This document shows, in pieces, positions 17,815 through 27,100 of a DNA stretch of 64,000 bases; the first letter of the stretch is position 1; every line of letters starts with the position of its first letter. Both the position numbers and the translations under genes were made by a program. The notes below the pieces were generated by a model, which had not been told where the DNA came from, made no database searches, and worked only from the letters and a program-made list of their open reading frames with translations. The stretch covers positions 186,001-250,000 of the forward strand of contig JBARXJ010000048.1 of assembly GCA_049647265.1 (NCBI GenBank), given 5' to 3'. Source of the DNA: JAAURB01 sp049647265 (GTDB lineage: Bacteria > Cyanobacteriota > Cyanobacteriia > Cyanobacteriales > Microcoleaceae).

Positions 17815-17833
17815 GGTGCGTGAGTCACGCACC
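17815..17833. repeat. Perfect 19-bp palindrome, copy 4, inverted flanks
   Basis: GGTGCGTGAGTCACGCACC, but flanked by TTAAAAA on the left and CTACAG on the right, the reverse of copies 1-3. It ends 21 bases before the deacetylase ATG and would form a strong hairpin in its leader RNA. Confidence 0.85.
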
Positions 17834-17854
17834 CTACAGATCATTAAAATCATT

Positions 17855-18523
17855 ATGCAATATTATCCTTTATTTCCTATCATTCATCCGGTTTTAAAGA
17901 CGGCATTTCCTCAATGTTTATGGCAGGGAAATCCTCAACAAAACGAAATCGCTTTAACCTTTGATGACGGCCCTAATCCTCAATATACCCCAGAATTACT
18001 TAATGTTTTAGATGACTATCAAATTCCAGCCAGTTTCTTTTGGTTAGGATGTTGTGTCGATCGTTATCCTCAAATTGCTAGAGAAATTTATCAACGGGGA
18101 CATTGGATTGGTTTACATGGTTACCAACATTATTCTTTTCCTGTTTTAACTTTACCCCAAATTCAAGACAGCTTAATTAAGACTCAAACAGCTATTACAA
18201 ATGCTTGTAATTTAGAGGCTAATTCAGTTCTAGATATTCGCCCACCTAATGGATTATTTACCCCGAAGATTTTAACAGCATTACAACAATGGAATTATCG
18301 TCCGGTGATGTGGAGTGTGGTTCCGGAAGATTGGGTACATCCGGGAGTTGATAAAGTAGTAAAACGAGTGATTAATAAAACGGTTTCTGGTTCAATTATT
18401 GTGCTTCATGATGGTAATTGTGGCGGCAGAGATGTGGCAAGGTCAGCCGCAAAAATAATTCCAAAACTCTTGGAAAAAGGATATAAGTTTGTTACGATAA
18501 ATAAGCTTTGGCAACATCACTAA
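17855..18523 (+). CDS. Polysaccharide deacetylase (NodB homology domain, CE4)
   Basis: A 222-residue enzyme expected to remove N- or O-acetyl groups from an envelope or extracellular glycan. The NodB motifs are present: TFDDGP at residues 35-40 (Asp37 catalytic base, Asp38 metal), HGYQH (metal His pair), RPPNG and IIVLHDG. I chose the ATG at 17855, because the copies upstream begin at the same Met; a longer frame from 17816 would run through the palindrome. No signal peptide is visible, so it may act on a lipid-linked precursor in the cytoplasm or be exported otherwise. It ends 18 bases before the RTX gene, suggesting one transcript. Confidence 0.88.
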   Translation: MQYYPLFPIIHPVLKTAFPQCLWQGNPQQNEIALTFDDGPNPQYTPELLNVLDDYQIPASFFWLGCCVDRYPQIAREIYQRGHWIGLHGYQHYSFPVLTLPQIQDSLIKTQTAITNACNLEANSVLDIRPPNGLFTPKILTALQQWNYRPVMWSVVPEDWVHPGVDKVVKRVINKTVSGSIIVLHDGNCGGRDVARSAAKIIPKLLEKGYKFVTINKLWQHH

Positions 18524-18541
18524 TCTGATTTTTAACAAACT

Positions 18542-20941
18542 ATGGTACTCCGACCAGAAACTGATCCGGTAACGGGTGAACTCCGGCTAGTAGGAAATGA
18601 TTTTCCAGAAAATGTGACCTTTTTTCCGGGTGAATTGGGTGTGTTTCCTCAAGGGGTTTTGATGTTAGGAGGTAATGATACGGTTCAGGGTTCTAGTGAT
18701 GGAGAATTAATTCAAGGCAACCAAGATAATGATTTGTTGTTTGGGGGAGGGGGTAATGATACGTTATTGGGCGGACAACATAACGATCAATTACAAGGGG
18801 AAGAAGGTAACGATTTAATCTTTGGTGAAAAGGCAGAAGATTTACTTTATGGTGGGGTCGGAGATGATAGTCTGCTGGGGGGTTTAGCAGCAGATGAAAT
18901 TAATGGTGATAGTGGCAATGATACCCTATTTGGCGGGGCAGATAATGACTCATTACAAGGGGGAAAAGGGAGTGATTTGATCTTAGGAGATCGGGGTGGC
19001 GATCGCCTATTTGGCGGTGAGGATAATGATAGTCTTCTAGGGGGTTTAGAAAACGATCAATTACGGGGAGATGGGGGTGATGATGTATTACGAGGTGAAG
19101 AAAATGATGACTTTTTATCCGGGAGTGAAGGAGATGATTTTCTATTTGGTGGAATGGGGAATGATCGCTTATTAGGAGATCAAGGAAACGATCAACTGTA
19201 TGGCGAACAAGGAAGTGATACTTTAGTCGGTGGAGAAGGCAATGATCGGTTTATTTTAGAACCGGGAACAGGTGGAAATAGTCTAGAAACAGCTAACTTT
19301 ATTTTTGACTTTACACCGGGTGAAGATTTAATTTTTTTATTGGGTAATATTGCGTTTGAAGACTTAGAACTTATTGCCGATCCTCGTAATTCTAGAAATA
19401 CAGTTATCGCACAACCGAATGGCGAGTTTTTCCTAATTCTACAAAATATTGCGCCAGAAACAATCAGTTCATCTGACTTTTTTGTACCGGGTATTCTCAA
19501 CTTTAGCGCCACAGAATTTAGTGTGATAGAAAACGGTACAATTATCGATCCCATTACCATTAACCGCATCGGTGGTAGTAGCGGCGAAGTCAGTGTCACT
19601 GTCATTCCTACCCCTATTTCATCTGCTGAAGAAGAGATTGATACCACTCCCATTTTAGTGGAATTTGCAGCGGGAGATTTTAATCCAAAAACGATTAATA
19701 TTGGAATTCAAGATGATAATATTGTAGAATCTAATGATCGGGTACAATTAACTTTAACTAATCCTACAGGGTTGGTGACATTAGGAACTCCCAATCAGGC
19801 AATTTTAAATATTATTGATAATGAACCGCGCCCCGAAACTATTCAAACCTTTGAAAATCCTAATCCTCAAGCGTTTTCACAGTTTGGAGAGGCGATCGCC
19901 ACCAATACAAATAATATATTAATCGGCGCACCGGGACAGGAAAATAGCCAAGGAATTGCTTATTTATTTGATAGCAATACAGGGCAAATATTACAAACCT
20001 TTCAAAACTTTGAACCCACATCAGGTGCATCAGAATTTGGTTCAGATCTTGGATTTATTGCGGGAGATGTGTTAGTTTCTGCCCCTGGAGATAGCAGTTT
20101 AGCCTTGAATACTGGGGCGGTTTATCGTCTCAGTCCGGTAACTGGAGGCATCGTTCAAACCTTCGTTAACCCCACACCGGATGCATTTGATTTATTTGGC
20201 TTTTCTATCGCAACTATTGGAACAACGGTGATTGTAGGCGCACCGAACGACAGTAGCAGCGGCTTTAAAACGGGGGTGGTATACTTGTTTGATGGCAACA
20301 CGGGGCAGTTATTGCGAACGATTAATAATCCCAACCCTCAAGTGCAGGACTATTTCGGGGCGGATGTGGCGGCGGTGGGAGACTGGGTGCTGGTGGGTGC
20401 GCCGGGCAGTTTAAACGGCGAAAGTAGCCAACGTCCTGGGGTTGCTTATATATTTGACAGTGCCACCGGGGAGTTAATTCAAGGCTTCCAAAATCCTAAT
20501 CCCAGTGTAGATGAATTTGGCGCAGCGGTTGCCTGGACAGGAATAGGGCGAGATATTTTAATTGGTGCGCCGGGAGATGATAGCCGAGGCATTGATGGGG
20601 GAGCGGCGTTTTTATTCGATGGTATTACAGCAGCGACTTTTCAAAGTTATACCCCTCCAAATATTGAGAATGGTGGTGAATTTGGGGCGGCGTTTGCCCG
20701 TTTGGGAAATGATGTTTTAGTGGGTGCGCCCGGATATGGCTTATTTGATACCGGGAGTCTGTTTCAATTTGAACTTAGAAGCGGCAATTTTCAACAAACT
20801 TATCTTAATCCGATTTCAGACAATAATGAAATTCCCCTGAATTTTGGTAGCGCGATCGCCGCGACAGGTAATAATATTGTAGTGGGTGCGCCGGGTTTGA
20901 GTGACACTGTTTTAAGTCAAGGGCAAGTGAATTTATTCTAG
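18542..20941 (+). CDS. RTX calcium-binding / Calx-beta / FG-GAP beta-propeller protein
   Basis: A 799-residue surface or secreted protein. Residues about 40-236 hold roughly 20 hemolysin-type Ca-binding nonapeptides (GGxGNDxLxG pattern). Residues 240-310 form the post-RTX module seen in cyanobacterial RTX proteins, about 320-430 a Calx-beta domain, and 435-799 seven FG-GAP repeats (for example SQFGEAIATNTNNILIGAPG), the number needed for one integrin-alpha-like seven-bladed propeller. No Sec signal; type I secretion is the usual route for RTX proteins, but here the RTX block is at the N-terminal end rather than near the C-terminus, so the export signal is uncertain. 18 bases after the deacetylase. 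Confidence 0.88.
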   Translation: MVLRPETDPVTGELRLVGNDFPENVTFFPGELGVFPQGVLMLGGNDTVQGSSDGELIQGNQDNDLLFGGGGNDTLLGGQHNDQLQGEEGNDLIFGEKAEDLLYGGVGDDSLLGGLAADEINGDSGNDTLFGGADNDSLQGGKGSDLILGDRGGDRLFGGEDNDSLLGGLENDQLRGDGGDDVLRGEENDDFLSGSEGDDFLFGGMGNDRLLGDQGNDQLYGEQGSDTLVGGEGNDRFILEPGTGGNSLETANFIFDFTPGEDLIFLLGNIAFEDLELIADPRNSRNTVIAQPNGEFFLILQNIAPETISSSDFFVPGILNFSATEFSVIENGTIIDPITINRIGGSSGEVSVTVIPTPISSAEEEIDTTPILVEFAAGDFNPKTINIGIQDDNIVESNDRVQLTLTNPTGLVTLGTPNQAILNIIDNEPRPETIQTFENPNPQAFSQFGEAIATNTNNILIGAPGQENSQGIAYLFDSNTGQILQTFQNFEPTSGASEFGSDLGFIAGDVLVSAPGDSSLALNTGAVYRLSPVTGGIVQTFVNPTPDAFDLFGFSIATIGTTVIVGAPNDSSSGFKTGVVYLFDGNTGQLLRTINNPNPQVQDYFGADVAAVGDWVLVGAPGSLNGESSQRPGVAYIFDSATGELIQGFQNPNPSVDEFGAAVAWTGIGRDILIGAPGDDSRGIDGGAAFLFDGITAATFQSYTPPNIENGGEFGAAFARLGNDVLVGAPGYGLFDTGSLFQFELRSGNFQQTYLNPISDNNEIPLNFGSAIAATGNNIVVGAPGLSDTVLSQGQVNLF

Positions 20942-20981
20942 AGATATATACATTCTGTTATTTCTAGCTCAGAATATCTCT
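20940..20981 (+). terminator. Possible stem-loop after the RTX gene
   Basis: AGAGAT and ATTCTG on the left can pair with CAGAAT and ATCTCT on the right, with a small bulge, immediately after the stop codon. There is no clear T-run, so termination is only a possibility. Confidence 0.35.
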
Positions 20982-21053
20982 CCAGATAGAGGTTAGAGAG
21001 GGAATTATTGAGCATAATAAAAGCATTATAGACGAAATTAGGAATCAATATAA

Positions 21054-21239
21054 ATGAAACTTCTAAGAATTTTACTAGGTATTGTTTTACCCCCGGCTGG
21101 TGTCTTTTTAACAACAGGAATCAGTTCTGCATTTTTCATCAATATATTGTTGACTTTTCTAGGTTGGTTACCGGGTTCTATTCATGCCGTTTGGGTGATG
21201 ACCAAGCAAGCAGAACAGGCTAGCGCAGAAACCTATTAA
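21054..21239 (+). CDS. Pmp3/YqaE-family small membrane protein (UPF0057)
   Basis: A 61-residue protein with two transmembrane helices and the family signature ILLGIVLPPAGVFLTTG followed by INILLTFLGWLPGSIHAVWVM. Members are induced by salt, cold or other membrane stress in plants, yeast and bacteria and influence membrane potential, although the mechanism is not known. It sits among other envelope-stress-type genes (MscS, low-temperature-induced-like, DUF2267). A hairpin with a T-run follows. Confidence 0.9.
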   Translation: MKLLRILLGIVLPPAGVFLTTGISSAFFINILLTFLGWLPGSIHAVWVMTKQAEQASAETY

Positions 21240-21285
21240 CCTCAAAATATCATTAAATTAATTTCCCTCAATTACGACAGATACT

Positions 21286-21320
21286 AACCGAGTTAAGCAA
21301 TAATTTAACCCGGTTTTTTT
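21286..21320 (+). terminator. Intrinsic terminator after the Pmp3 gene
   Basis: AACCGAGTTAA and TTTAACCCGGTT form a stem with one mismatch and a short loop, followed directly by a run of seven T. Convergent with the mscS gene that ends at 21384. Confidence 0.7.
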
Positions 21321-21383
21321 ATGGCTCTAACTCAATTCAACCTTAAGCACTGTACTTTTTAAGACCTTCTGCATAAGCTAAAG

Positions 21384-22712
21384 TTATTCTGCCGTAATAT
21401 CAAGAGTAGGAACAAGAGAATTGCGGAAAACCAGAGTATAAATATCAGTCGGCATATCAATTCCTTCAGCTTCTAATCCTTCCTTAATGGCTTGAGCCAC
21501 TAAAGAAGTTGTGGTTAAAAAACCCGCCCGTCTAGAATCAACCCAAAAGCGAATTTCTAAGTTAACCGTACTGGCTGCAAGTTCCATTACTAAGACTTCA
21601 GATTGAGGATTAGGCTCAACTTCTTTCAGGGATTTTAAAGTGTCTAAAATCACGGTTTTTGCCCGGCTAATATCTTCTTCATAATCAATTCCTACAATCA
21701 CAGAACTCCGACGACGAGGAGAAGCGGTATTATTAGTAATGCTAGTTTGAAAGACTTCTTGATTTGGGATATAAACTAAACGACCATCATAAGTTCTGAG
21801 AGTTGTAGCTCGCAATTGAATCTGTGTAATGGTTCCTTCATAGTCTTTGATTACGACTTGATCGTTAATTTTAAAAGGTCGAGCCGCCAATAAAATGACA
21901 CCTGAAATATAGTTACTCAAAACATCTTTTAAACTAAAACCAATGGCAACACTGGTTAAGCCTAAAGCGCCAAGTAATGCACCAAAATCTAATCCTAAAA
22001 CACCCAGTGCAATCACACTCCCAACAATCCAAACCCCACCATAACTCAACCGTCCAATTAAAACTTCAGTGTTACTATCTCCTTCTGTTTTTTGCGCCCA
22101 ACTAAACGCCAGATAACGGACTCCTCGAGCGACTAACCAAGTCATAAACACAACAATAATTGCGCCTAACAATAAAGGTAAATTTTCAACTGTATTACGA
22201 GCCAAACCCCGCACTGTTTGATAGAGTCTTTGGCTGACATCAACAAATAAAGGCGGTTTATCTAATGCTTGACCTAGAAGGGATGCCCAGCGCTCTGCTA
22301 AGTCTTCTACACTGAGTCCGAAGTCTTGAGCGTCTTGATCTGTAATCGTCATAATCACCCGATTATTGACTCGTAAAGTGGCGATTTTACGAGGATTATC
22401 CGGCTTAACTGTGACGGCTTCAACAACGTCTGATTGAGATAATAAACTGGCAATTCGACGATTGATAATTTGCGCTCTTGTACTAGCATTAATATCGGAT
22501 AAACTACCCACTTGAAAAACAGGTCTACCTCGAACAATCACATCTGCAAAATAGAGTTCATTCAGGGATGCAGGAGATGTGGTCGTCGGATTAGGACTCG
22601 GAGAAGCGGGCGGCAGCGGTGGTGCTTCTTGGGCGATACTTGTTGTTGTTAATATTAAACAAGATCCAAAAAAGCTAATAATTAAATTAAGTTTTTGAGA
22701 AGATTTAACCAT
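21384..22712 (-). CDS. Small-conductance mechanosensitive channel (MscS family)
   Basis: A 442-residue MscS-type channel that opens under membrane tension and releases solutes during hypo-osmotic shock. It has an N-terminal signal peptide or helix, a Pro/Ser-rich linker, an extra periplasmic domain (about 50-155), and three or four helices. The pore helix and upper beta-domain signature are clear: GLTSVAIGFSLKDVLSNYIS, then GVILLAARPFKINDQV and YIPNQEV. A cytoplasmic cage domain forms the C-terminus. The length is longer than E. coli MscS because of the N-terminal domain. It is transcribed away from the low-temperature-induced-like gene's direction only in spacing; both are on the minus strand. 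Confidence 0.9.
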   Translation of the reverse strand: MVKSSQKLNLIISFFGSCLILTTTSIAQEAPPLPPASPSPNPTTTSPASLNELYFADVIVRGRPVFQVGSLSDINASTRAQIINRRIASLLSQSDVVEAVTVKPDNPRKIATLRVNNRVIMTITDQDAQDFGLSVEDLAERWASLLGQALDKPPLFVDVSQRLYQTVRGLARNTVENLPLLLGAIIVVFMTWLVARGVRYLAFSWAQKTEGDSNTEVLIGRLSYGGVWIVGSVIALGVLGLDFGALLGALGLTSVAIGFSLKDVLSNYISGVILLAARPFKINDQVVIKDYEGTITQIQLRATTLRTYDGRLVYIPNQEVFQTSITNNTASPRRRSSVIVGIDYEEDISRAKTVILDTLKSLKEVEPNPQSEVLVMELAASTVNLEIRFWVDSRRAGFLTTTSLVAQAIKEGLEAEGIDMPTDIYTLVFRNSLVPTLDITAE

Positions 22713-22879
22713 ATTATGAGTCAGGGCAATAATCGTATTTTTAACTAAGTATAAATAATTTAGGTGAAATTAAATAGATGCATTCATAATATAATTCATT
22801 GAAAAGCGCCGCTTAATTAATTCAGCGACGCACCTTTTTAACAACAGATTCTAACTATCTATGTTATGATTTAAAACTG

Positions 22880-23221
22880 TTATTTTAATTCCTTTAACTT
22901 ATCATCAATTTGCTGTTCAACTGACTTTGCCATCCCTGTATTTTGGGGATTACTCATTTTATTGATATTCGCTTTTCCTTGAACTCCATTGAGTCCGCCT
23001 TCGGTATCTGCTTGAACTTCTTCTAAAGAACGGGGATTAGATTTTAAAACTTCTTTTGATTCCTGTTCAATTTGCTGAAGTTGCTCTTCTCCATCAGTCA
23101 GACTACTACTCACGGCAAAAGTGGGTAATGCATGGGAGAATAACAATAAAGCGCCAAAGAAAGCAGCAACTAAAAATCGGGCTGGACGAATATTTAAAAC
23201 TTTAGATAAGATTGTTTTCAT
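22880..23221 (-). CDS. Low-temperature-induced-like exported small protein
   Basis: A 113-residue protein with a cleavable-looking Sec signal (basic start, hydrophobic FLVAAFFGALLLFSHALPTFA, about residues 17-37). The mature part is hydrophilic and helical (LQQIEQESKEVLKSNPRSLEEV) and ends with a charged segment. This arrangement resembles the cyanobacterial low-temperature-induced protein group; the match is by pattern and I could not verify it. No Cys lipobox. On the same strand as mscS and the DUF2267 gene. Confidence 0.55.
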   Translation of the reverse strand: MKTILSKVLNIRPARFLVAAFFGALLLFSHALPTFAVSSSLTDGEEQLQQIEQESKEVLKSNPRSLEEVQADTEGGLNGVQGKANINKMSNPQNTGMAKSVEQQIDDKLKELK

Positions 23222-23460
23222 CTTGACTTACCTCTCAAAATCGGTGTAGACTGTATGAAGGATAAACAAATATTTGGGTTCATTCATCTACCCTAAGAAT
23301 GATTTTTTGATTATAAAATAATAAAAACCGCTTTAAAAATAAATTAATAACAAGAACGATTCCCCAGGTCTAATCATAACGTTCTGTCCTGAAGTAATCG
23401 CTCTGTTTATTTGACTCTGTGAATCATTGATTACTTCCATGAGTAATTCTAATAGATTCA

Positions 23461-23925
23461 CTAAGCTTGCTGCCAAATTTGTTGAATTTGACCCGGTAAA
23501 AATGAACTAATTTCTTGTACTCGTTCTGGGGAAAGCTCAGGTTTAGTTGCGGCAAAAACGGCTTCTATGACTGTTTCACCACTCACGCCGCGAGGGACAC
23601 TACCCTCTTGTTCAATGCGTCGGATAAATGTTTTATCTTCAAATGATAAAGGCGGACGAACCCGACTGAGCCAAGCTACAATCGGATTTGTATCTTTCCA
23701 CAACTCAGAAATTTCATTTTGCAAAGCTTTTTTATCGGTCGGCTCAGCCTCTTGGTGAAGTTCAGAAGCGACTCTCTCAGATGCTTCTGTTGTCATCAAA
23801 TCCCGCATGGTTCGGAACACAACTTCGGCTAAGTCCCGAGCTTCATACAGGTCACTCAACCCCGCCTTAACCTGCACCTTTTCTAAGAAAGCTTGATTAC
23901 TTTGAGAAATATCGGCTGCTGTCAT
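23461..23925 (-). CDS. DUF2267 domain protein
   Basis: A 154-residue soluble protein. The pattern FLEKVQVKAGLSDLYEARDL-AEVVFRTMRDLMTTEASERVA and the C-terminal LPGQIQQIWQQ fit DUF2267, a helical family of unknown function that often lies next to stress or membrane genes. No catalytic residues are recognisable. It begins with a clear ATG at 23925, divergent from the STAND-WD40 gene at 24117 with 191 bases between them, where promoters for both must lie. Confidence 0.82.
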   Translation of the reverse strand: MTAADISQSNQAFLEKVQVKAGLSDLYEARDLAEVVFRTMRDLMTTEASERVASELHQEAEPTDKKALQNEISELWKDTNPIVAWLSRVRPPLSFEDKTFIRRIEQEGSVPRGVSGETVIEAVFAATKPELSPERVQEISSFLPGQIQQIWQQA

Positions 23926-24116
23926 TCTGTTTTATTTTATGTTTATTCCAACGTATCTACGCTACACTATGATGGTTTATCATAAATCTTCCCCAAGATA
24001 TATATTATATTCTTAACTTTTCTTCATAAGCGCGTGATTGTCTATTCAGTCCATTAAAGCCATTTCAAACGATAGATTCTATATAATCCTCTACTCCTTA
24101 AAGACTAAAGTTTGCT

Positions 24117-27100
24117 ATGAACCCAGACGCTGAAAATGATATTACCACCCATAACCAGATTCAGAAAGATGCATTATCCCGAACCATTGGTTTATCAAAA
24201 GGGCAATTTTCCTTATTATTCGCACGCTGTAACTATGCCAGTTTAAGACAGCAAATCACTCAACAACTTCAATCTGAGTGTAAAGTCCCCATTCGTTCTG
24301 TTCATCTTCCCACAACCAGTCAAGTTCTTTATGGTGCAATTCAAACCGAACTCGGTGAAGAAAAGCCAGAAGTGATTGTTGTTTTTGGTTTAGAAAATGT
24401 TATCGCCATTGACGATGTTTTACACGCTGCTAATTTAGCAAGAGAAGTCTTCCGCAATTTTGCATTTCCAGTTATTATTTGGATTAATGATAAGTTGTGG
24501 CAAAAACTCAATCGAGTGGCACCAGATTTTGCCAGTTGGGCAACGACTTATGAATTTCTACTCAGTTCAGAAGCATTAGTTGAATTTCTATCTGAAAAAG
24601 TCGAGCAAATTTTAACTCAAATTTTAGAGATTGGGGCGAGTCAGTTTATCTCGAATGAGCAGATTTTAGGGGGACAATCTGCGGCGGAATTACAATCGGC
24701 TTATGAAGATTTAAATAAGCTCGATCCTGCGACTTTATATACCTTAGAAGCCAGTTTAAGATTAATCTTTGGTCGCTATTATTATACTCATCAACAAATT
24801 CAGCTTGCTTTAGAACAATATAAAGTGGCGCTACAATTTTGGCAGACTGAAGAAACCATTGCATCTGCGATTGGAATTGAGAATACAAAATTCACTTTAA
24901 CCCCTTTAGAATGGCAAGGGTTATTATGTTTTCATATGGGGCTTTGTTATGTCTATCAAGCAGAACAACATCTACAACAAAGCGGCTATACCGATTGGGA
25001 AAAAGCCAGAGTTCATTTACAACAATGTCTGGATCAATTTACGGCGGCTAATCGTTCGGATTTAGTCGGAAAATTCATTAATAAACAGGGAGAAGTTCTG
25101 CGTCATTTACAAGATTGGGATGCTTTAGAACAGCTTGCCCTGCAATCTCGACAACTTCATCAAGATAATGATCGTTTAAGTGTGATTCAAAAAGCACAAG
25201 ATTATGGCTTTTTAGCAGAAGTTGCACTCCATCGAAATGACTGGCAAAAAACAAAAGAATTAGCAACCGTTGCCTTAGAAATTTTAAGTCAAGATATAGA
25301 TAATCCGATTAAGAATCAGCATTTAGGTTTATATCGTTTGCTGTTAGCACAAGCTTGTGCAAAGTCTGGAGAAATTGATGCAGCAATTGTTCAATTAGAA
25401 CAAGCTCATCAGGAAACTTATCCAAAATATGCGCCTCAACTTTATCTCAAAATTTTAAAACAATTACAGCAGTTTTATTTTAATCAAAAACAATATAAAA
25501 AAGCCTTTGATGTTAAAAAAGAGGCTCGTAATCAATCTACGATTTTTGGCTATACTGCCTTTATTGGCGCTGGACGATTACAACCGCGAGAAATTGCCAT
25601 TGATCCCAGTTTAGGTACGATTGCAAATAGTGCGAATATTGTTGATGAATTAAATGCTTCAGGACGAGAAACCGCCGTTAATCAATTACTGCAACGTTTA
25701 TCCAGTCCTCAATACAAATTAACCGTAATTTATGGCGAGTCCGGAGTAGGAAAAAGCTCTTTAATTCGAGTGGCATTAGTTCCCGCTTTACAACAACAAA
25801 GTATTGATACTCGTCAGGTTATACCCACTGTCATTAGAACTTATAATGCTTATGAACAAGAGTTAGAAAAGTATCTTAACTTAGAAGAAGAATCACAGCC
25901 TATTATTCCGCAGCCTGCAATTAAAATTGTCGCAAAATCAAAATCAGCAGCAGCAGCAGCAGCCACAACTCAGCCGCCCGTCGAAAATCAAGAGAAAGTT
26001 TTACAGAATGTTCTGAGTTTAATTCAAAAACATACCGCAAAAAATCGATTAATTGTCTTAATCTTTGATCAATTTGAAGACTTTTTCTTTTTATATAAAG
26101 AACCCAGTAAACGTCAGATATTTTTTGAATTTTTAAATCAATGCTTAAACTTGCCTTTTGTTAAAGTCGTTTTGTCTTTGCGAGATGATTGTCTACATTT
26201 ACTATTAGATTGTGTTCGCTCGGTTAACTTAGAAGCAATCAATAATGATATCCTCAGTCAAAAGATTTTATTTTATCTCGATAACTTAAAGCCAAGTGAA
26301 GCCTTTAACGTGATCAAAAGCTTGAGTAATCAATCTCATTTTTATCTAGAAGATCAACTCATTCATCAATTAGTCGAAGATTTAACCAATGAATTGGGAG
26401 AAGTTCGCCCGATTGAACTACAAGTGGTGGGCGCACAACTTCAAACCGAACAAATTACCACCTTAGAAAGATATCAACAAAAAGGGCCGAAAGCTGCCTT
26501 GGTGGAACGATTTTTAGGAGAAACGATTAGAGATTGTGGCAAAGAAAACGAACGAGCCGCAAAATCCGTGTTGTATTTATTAACGAATGAAAATAATACT
26601 CGCCCCCTCAAAACTCGCACCGAATTATCAGATGACTTACAAGAAAAATTACAAATTAATATTGAACCCGCTCAGTTAGATTTAGTGCTTTATATCTTAG
26701 AAAAATCGGGCTTGGTTTCTCGAGAAGTCAGTGTTGGGGCCGGGTTTTATCAACTGGTTCATGATTATCTCGTCGGTTTTATTCGGCAGCAACATCAAAA
26801 TGAATTAGAAGCAAAATACGAAAAATTACAACAGGAAAATGTAGAATTATATCGTCAGGCTCAGATGAGTCAAGCGCTGGTTGAAGCACAGAAAAAACAA
26901 CACTTTGCAGAAAATAAAAGTCGTCAACTGGAACGATTTTTAGGGGCTTTAATTGGGCTGGTGGTTGCCACTTTTGCCGGGTTAGCTTATTGGCAACGAC
27001 AACAAGCCGTGTCTGCTAGAATTTCTGCGGTTAAATCAGCCGCTGATGCTTTAGTGGTGGCCGATCGACAAGATCAATTAGGCATTTTACAAGCCAGTGT

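Noticed and set aside
17421..17855. The tandem units could be taken for a CRISPR array
   Set aside because: Unit spacing is about 113 bp, the between-palindrome segments are copies of one gene start rather than unique spacers, and no cas gene is present.
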